A stretch of DNA of 64,000 nucleotides from Colius striatus (Eukaryota > Chordata > Aves > Coliiformes > Coliidae): the NCBI RefSeq assembly GCF_028858725.1, contig NC_084767.1, forward strand, positions 1,601,501 through 1,665,500, read 5' to 3'. The notes beneath the pieces are model-generated. The model saw nothing but the letters and a program-made list of their open reading frames with translations, did no database searches and had not been told where the DNA came from. Position 1 is the first letter of the stretch. The number at the start of each line of letters is the position of its first letter. Position numbers and translations under genes: made by a program. Below are positions 38,101-64,000 of this stretch, in pieces.

Positions 38101-41100
38101 ACCAGAGGGACAGAAAGCATGGACAGCACTGCACTCATTAGCATCAATGCTCATTAGCAGAAGAGTTGGTGGCGGCGTCTCTCTCTGGGGTTTCACTGGG
38201 GTGAGGTTTGGCTTCTGACAGACCCAGGTTCAGTTTTGAGACTTTGATGTCTCTGGCCAGCAGTAGGATATGGAGAAGAAAGTAGTTTTGAGAGATGTCT
38301 CTCAGCAGCCTGTGTGGCTGTGTTTGAGTCCATGCAAGCAGGATATGCTTCCTGTGTGTGGGGGAAGGCTTCACCCCGTCATGCATGTGCTACAGCAGCA
38401 AAAACTCTCCTTGGCAGGCTGCTGTTCTGCTCCCTGGACAGCACGGCCCACAGCCCCATAGCCAAAGTGCCATCAGCAAAGCAGCAGCATGGGCTGACTC
38501 TCTTCCCAGCCTGGCCATCCTTGCCCTGAGGCCCAGAGAGTAGATGGTGGTTAAATCTTAATGAGGACTTTTTGATGAGTGCCACGGGGATCCCCGTCTC
38601 CCCTGGGCTGGAGCTGTTTGGTCACTGCTACGTTGCCTGACAGCTGCCCCCTCATTGCTGGACCGAGAGGATGATGCTGGATTCACCAAAGTGGTCCCAG
38701 CATGTTTGTGTTAGAAAGCTTTTGTCAGGAAGGTGAGGGAGGGCAGCACGGGTCTGAGGCACAGGGACTTCCTTGTGGCTTTCCCAGGCAGCCCCTGTGC
38801 TGGGGAGACTCCACACAGCACCCCATGGGCCAGGACAAGCAATTGCTGTTGCCTTCAGGACCTTTGTACCAGTGCACAAGCTCCCTGCTGCTAGATGGGC
38901 AGCGGACTCCAACCAAAAGCAGGGACCTCACCAGCCCTACAACCACCCCAAGGAGCAGGCGAGGGGCCGTGGCATGGGCAGAGGGGGAATCACTCGAGGC
39001 TGCTCCTCCATGGATGATCTGGGGTGAGGATCCAGGTCTGCCAGCCCCAGACCAGTGACCTCTCCATCACATGCTCCAGCTGCAAAGTTGATGTCTGTGG
39101 CACTGTGCTATGGGCATGAGACCCAGGGGAAGTCCTGACAGACCACACTTTTCCCCGTGGCCTCCATTGGGTTTGCTATTTGGCTTAAGAAAGCATAGAA
39201 CTGAAATTGGGAGTTCCCATGAAGACTCATCTGTTAAAAACCACACAGTCTGTGTCGCTTTCCCATCGGCATCCAGATCCCTGCACCCCGCTCAGCTGTG
39301 GCAGAGCACAGGGTGGGCCAGTGGCTGGCGGCACTGCTCACTCTCTATGGCTTGACACTTCCTTTTGTGCTCGTGTGTTTCCACACACTGCCTCTCTTCC
39401 TCTGTTTGAGTGCAGGGACCGGCTTTGCCTTGCAGGTTTGTGCAGTGCCCAGCATAGCCAGACACTGATGCTGTATTTGGGACCATATGGTCTGGTGTGG
39501 CGCAAAGAACAGCGATAGTTTTGTCCCTTGAGCTGCTGAACTCTTTGTCACAGCATGACTGGGGAAGCCTCTTGCATTACAACAGCCTGCCAACACGTTG
39601 CACAAATGGCCACAGAGTTTGACAGAGTGTGGAAAAAATGAGCACAAATAAACAGCCATCATCCTCAGAGCTATAAAATGAAACGTTTTTGTCTTCCCAA
39701 GCCTGAAGTATGTAATGAAGTACCAGGGATGTTGTTCTGGGGGTCATGAGGTGCTGGAGGATGGTGGTGGAGAGCGGTGGGCAGCTGAAGAGGTCCATGG
39801 GCTGGGCGAGAGAAGCTGTTTGCCTGGGCACAGAGCAGCGCGGGTGCTCACGGGCAGGGAGGAAGCTGCTGCTGCCTGCAGCAAGCCAGGACCTAGTGTC
39901 TGGTTTTGACAGTTGCTTCAATTTGTAACAGGAAACCATTTTAGCAGAGAGAGGTGAAGAAGGAAACAGAAATTTGAGCATGTAGGGAAAGAGCTGCTTG
40001 AGATTGTTTTTTTCAGGCACTCATTTCGCTGCAGGTTTAACCAAGCTTGTTTCTCAGCTGCCTTGTACCTTTGGGAGGCATTTGTGGAGGTGGAATGGGT
40101 TTTACCAGGCTCATACATATTCTTGCAGCCCATGTATGCAGGCGGAAACCACGACAAGATGCTGAACAGCAGACTTGTCTCTCCCGTCTCTCAACACGAA
40201 GCCGCCCCAGGACTGCACATCCCCATGTACAGCACCCTCAGCCACGCTCCTCGCCGCGTGCATGTGTGTCTGTGGATGTCCTCAAGTCTTTGTCCTTCCA
40301 TGCTCTGAGCTCTGGAAATGAAAAACCAACTTATATTCTTGGAAACAATGACTCAGTTGAAAAAAAATCGAGAAGGACCTAAAGGGGTTTGTAGCAGACA
40401 ATTATGTGAATATGAGCACCTATAGAGATGTTGTGGGGGTGAAAGGAACTGATGTAAGCAAGGAGAGAGGTTACATTACTGTTGCATCTGGTGCTTGTGC
40501 AGGCACTGCCGGAGCCTTGGGTCCTGTTGCAGTGTCTGTACTTCAGAAAAAAAACAGTTGCAAGATTGGATCAAGCTTAGAGAAAAGCCAAAGAGATTAT
40601 GAAAGGATTCAAATACACTCTGTAACAAGATAGGCAAAGAGCTCAGTCGCCCTTCCCGAGCCAAAGTGAAGGTTGCAGAGTGTTGTATTCAAATATGTGA
40701 GTATCTTGATGGGAAATTTGGTAACAGAGAGCTCTATTGTCTTGCAGATTACAGTGATAAAACACATTTGAAAGTGGACAGGATTTGAGCAGGGGGGGAA
40801 AAAAGCACTGGGAGGGGTGATCTGCTAATTGAACAACATGTCAATAAAGTGAAGTCTCCCTCTGCAAATGTTTAAATGCAGCGGGATGTTTTTCCAGGAG
40901 ACACGTGCTTTGTAGGTCAGGCCAAAGCAGCTGCACATGGATTAGGCATTAACTGGGGAAGCCCTGTGGCTGTGATTATACGAGGCCTCAGCCTGGATGA
41001 CAGCAGCCATGCCTCCATGCTTGTGCACTTACAGCAAGGGCAAATGGCAGAGGAGATAAGGGACATAGTCCTGAGCTCTCCCATTTGGGTAAGTGCCAGT

Positions 41101-41710
41101 GAGCTTTCAGAAAGGTTTCCTTTCTATTTCACATGCCACTGCACGGTTGGCAGCTGGGCAGGGGACACCACGTGTGTGGTAAAAACTGAGAGGGTTTTTT
41201 TAACAGCAACTTCTTTTTTTGGTGCTGCCTGCCTGCACAGCACTCCATCCTTTCTGGTTCACCTTCAAGAATGCAGTTTGTTGCTTACAGCTTCCAGCAC
41301 CGTTCCTGTCTGTGAGGAGGAGAGCCTGTGAGTGTCAGCATCAGTCATTTCAGTCCTCGTTTTGCGATGGTGCCGCTTTGCATTTCGGAGCACCTGCTTT
41401 CACTTGGGGCTGCTGAAGCTGCACTGCAGCACCCAGCTGCTCTCCATCTTAAGCAGTTTTGCATAGAGTTAAGTAGAGAGGGGCATGAGTGAGTAGTTGT
41501 GTTCCTCTTACTCTGCATTCCTGCTCTGTTGTTGAATCAGAGAAGGAGAGATGACACAGAGATGTAGGTCAAATGCACGAGAAAAGGAAAACGAGACAAA
41601 CCGGGATCGTGTCTCCTGCAGTTCCAGCCAGTCGTGCTTCCAGTTTTGTCTCTTGGTGCTTTCCCACTCAGTCTGTCTGTCTATCACCCTCTCTTTTCCT
41701 TTGGATTTAG
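35116..41710 (+). other. CYFIP2: CYFIP2 intron 1 (about 6.6 kb)
   Basis: The left 0.8 kb belongs to the CpG island. The rest, from about 35890, shows no coding exon or clear repeat. Alternative 5'UTR exons may exist but cannot be recognised without transcripts. Confidence 0.65.
35573..35602 (+). repeat. G-rich 10-bp tandem repeat in the CpG island
   Basis: About three copies of GGGGGATGGA follow one another just downstream of CYFIP2 exon 1. At least four runs of five G occur on the + strand, which could form a quadruplex in DNA or in the intron 1 transcript. Confidence 0.9.
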
Positions 41711-62015
<20,305 letters not shown>

Positions 62016-62402
62016 GTAGGAGTGCTGCTGATGGCTGATGATACTACTGCATCCAAATTGCTGTTAACCAAAAGAATTCCCTCAGGGAACAGCCCCTGTT
62101 ATTACACACAACAAAATAGATTGTTCCTGTCCCACAGAGCTGGCTGTCCATGTCACACCAGCGTAGATGGGGAAAAGGAATCTGTGGGGGCAAGGAGATG
62201 TGGTTAAAAATGAAAAAATAAGAATTGACATTGTAAGTAACTGTCTAGATACAGTTTGTGAGAGCAGCTGAAAAGCAAACAGAGCTCACTGAAGACATGT
62301 CCTTGTTTGGGTACCAGGCAGATGAGTGGAAGGCTCCCATCCCTACAGAACAGGAACGTGCATTTGTCCCTCACCCTAGTGAAACAGCAGGACTTGTAAA
62401 AG

Positions 62403-63350
62403 TGTTGTGGTTTAAGCCCATCCAGGGACAAAAGACCACAGTTAGACTTAAATACCACAGACCTTGGAACTCCCGAAGAACAGGGAGGGCTTAATTGCTG
62501 CTTATGGTCCCAGACAAAACAGACCAGGTTACTCAGCTTGGGAAAGAAAACCAAGTTTAATCCATCTCCAACTAAAACATAACAAACAGAAGTATCCAAT
62601 GGAAAAATAATACAGAGTAGGGCAAATGATGGAGGTGCAACCAGCTCTTCCAGATCATCTTTCTCCCGCTCCTTCTGTCTTCTGAGCCCAGTATCATTAC
62701 CTCTTTTCCCCCATGAGCAGTGCAGGGGGCAGGGAATGGGGGGTGCATTCAGTCCTTTCCTGATGTCTCTTGCTGCTTATGTCACTCCTGAGGAGAAGTG
62801 CTGCTTGCCAGCCCTCTCTTGCTCCAGCTTGGGGTCTCCCACACACTGGGCAGCCCTGCACAGGCTGCTCCCACGGGACACTGCAACCCTAGTTCATCTT
62901 ATCTGGGTTGGGGTCTAAACTGCTCACTCCCTCTGACCTGGAGTCTCCAGCTCATCCCATCTTGTCATGGGGTCTCTGCTTCTCATCGTGGGCTGCAAGG
63001 CTGTCTCTGGTCCAGCGTGCTCCCCTTGTCTTTTCCTGGCTGCAGGCTCCACATGGTTGCCTCCATCTTGCCCTTCCCTTCCATCTTCTCCCACACACTT
63101 CAACTTCCCATCCTTAAACAGTGATGGCAGAGGCGTCAGATTGGCCCAGCCAGGCCAGAGTTGGCTCCGAACCTCAGAGCTGGGGGAAAGTCTCAGGACT
63201 CTTTACCAGGCCTGCACTGCAGCCTCCTCCCCCTCTTACCAAGGAAAAGCAGCTCCTCACAGAACCGTGACATTCCACTCCTTGCCTCTGTGAATCACTT
63301 ATTCAAGAATACATCAAGGAAGCCTGAACCATCTTCACAAACCACCACAC
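62403..63350 (+). mobile_element. Endogenous retrovirus LTR-like sequence (bird ERVL type), 3' edge uncertain
   Basis: The piece begins TGTTGTGGTTTAA, the start typical of bird ERVL-type LTRs. Near 63123 it carries 'gatggcagaggcgtcagatt' followed by 'ggcccagccaggccagag', a block I know from the 3' part of such LTRs. No open frame resembling gag, pol or env is present, so it looks like a decayed solo LTR. The 3' edge near a CACACA-rich stretch is approximate. Confidence 0.6.
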
Positions 63351-63507
63351 AGTAACTCGTGGCAAACAGAACCGAGCGCTTCCTCATGAAAACAAATAAC
63401 ATACATGGAATTCATAAACAGAATGCACATGCTCAGCATCAACTGGGCAACTCACAGAATCTACTTCTAGGCTCAACACAGCCCCAGTCGTCTGCTTTGC
63501 CATATAT

Positions 63508-63720
63508 ATCTGGGTTTGTCCAGCTGGGGACAAAGAGCCACAAAGGTGCTTGGTCACTCCTCCCTCTCGCAGTGGAATGGGGAGGGGAACTGGAGAAAAG
63601 GAAAAAAGCCCTGTAGGTTAAGATAAGAACAGTTAAGAAAAACCAGTTATAGCAATATATGAGGGGATATAGAAAGGGGATGGTGCACGATGCAGTTGTT
63701 CATCATCCAGGACCCAACAC
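63508..63720 (+). mobile_element. Second ERVL-type LTR-like fragment (5' part)
   Basis: The order 'ccagctggggacaa', 'tcactcctccctctcgcag', 'tggaatggggagggg', then 'gttaagataagaacagttaa' follows the first part of the same LTR class in the same orientation. It begins after the expected first bases and fades after about 63720. It is not a close copy of the first piece, so the two are unlikely to be the ends of one young provirus. Confidence 0.55.
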
Positions 63721-64000
63721 AAAAAAAATGGATGAACTCCAGTGAGAGTTCTCCTCTCGTGCCTCCAAAGGTGAACCAAGTGTTTGGTGTAACTGCAAGA
63801 AGTTTTGTCTCTAGGTGTCATTTGACCTTAGAGAAGGAGAGCAATCACCATCAGCAATCCAACAATCCCACTGCAGATCTTGAAGGAGGGAGCCCACGAG
63901 TGAGACCACCCGAGTTCCTGCCATTAGTGATGTCTTTCAGCACAGTCTTTTATTTGTTTTAATGTTTAGCCATAAAACCCAAGAAAGATGGTCAGAAGCA

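Larger units (their letters stand above)
62016..64000 (+). other. CYFIP2: CYFIP2 intron 19 (partial) with LTR-derived sequence
   Basis: At least 2.0 kb of the following intron is present and no further CYFIP2 exon occurs before the edge. Most of it is taken up by two LTR-like pieces. I also looked for FNDC9, which sits inside a CYFIP2 intron in mammals, and did not find it here. Confidence 0.8.

Noticed and set aside
62016-64000. FNDC9, nested in a CYFIP2 intron in mammals
   Set aside because: I checked both strands for a fibronectin type III-like frame of about 220 codons. Only LTR-like and short random frames were present. The gene may lie in a later intron beyond the window.

Overview
This window is vertebrate nuclear DNA and almost certainly avian. 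Its genes are split into short exons with GT-AG introns. It carries many CR1 LINE 3' ends of the bird type, and LTR sequence near the right end resembles bird ERVL-type LTRs. The species cannot be named from the sequence. There is no prokaryotic or plasmid content, no CRISPR array, and no tRNA or rRNA gene that I could recognise.

The window holds two adjacent genes on the + strand, in the same order as on human 5q33. (1) ITK, the IL2-inducible T-cell kinase of the Tec family, is complete. It has 17 coding exons from the ATG at 2032 to the TAA at 29570-29572. Joining them gives an open frame of 621 codons (620 if the second of two tandem acceptors at exon 6 is used), against 620 in human. (2) CYFIP2, a subunit of the WAVE regulatory complex, is present as its 5' part. 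It has a CpG-island promoter with a non-coding first exon ending at 35115, then 18 coding exons from the ATG at 41735 to 62015. These encode residues 1-718 plus two bases of codon 719, out of about 1253. The rest lies beyond the right edge.

Layout: 1-1830 is intergenic. 1836-2031 is the proximal ITK promoter and 5' leader, with a composite ETS-RUNX motif. ITK runs from 2032 to about 30420 including a 3'UTR with a poly(A) signal at 30395. The spacer at about 30425-34600 shows nothing convincing. The CYFIP2 CpG island covers about 34635-35885, and CYFIP2 introns and exons fill the rest. The long introns carry CR1 fragments on both strands, an 18-bp triplicate, a G17 tract and perfect inverted repeats. 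The partial last intron carries two LTR-like pieces.

The genes are neighbours rather than an operon. ITK acts below the T-cell receptor, and CYFIP2 acts in Rac1-dependent actin assembly. Each has its own promoter: a T-cell-type promoter for ITK and a CpG island for CYFIP2.

I found no wholly new system. The observations most worth a second look are: (a) Leu at residue 357 of ITK, where Tec kinases keep a functionally important SH2-kinase linker Trp; (b) the AAG codon of the known CYFIP2 K320E A-to-I editing site, at 53229; (c) an apparent GC-AG intron in CYFIP2 with donor at 48070; (d) tandem CAGCAG acceptors at ITK exon 6 and CYFIP2 exon 10; and (e) an AGGATGTGGTT ETS-RUNX composite about 190 bp upstream of the ITK start codon.
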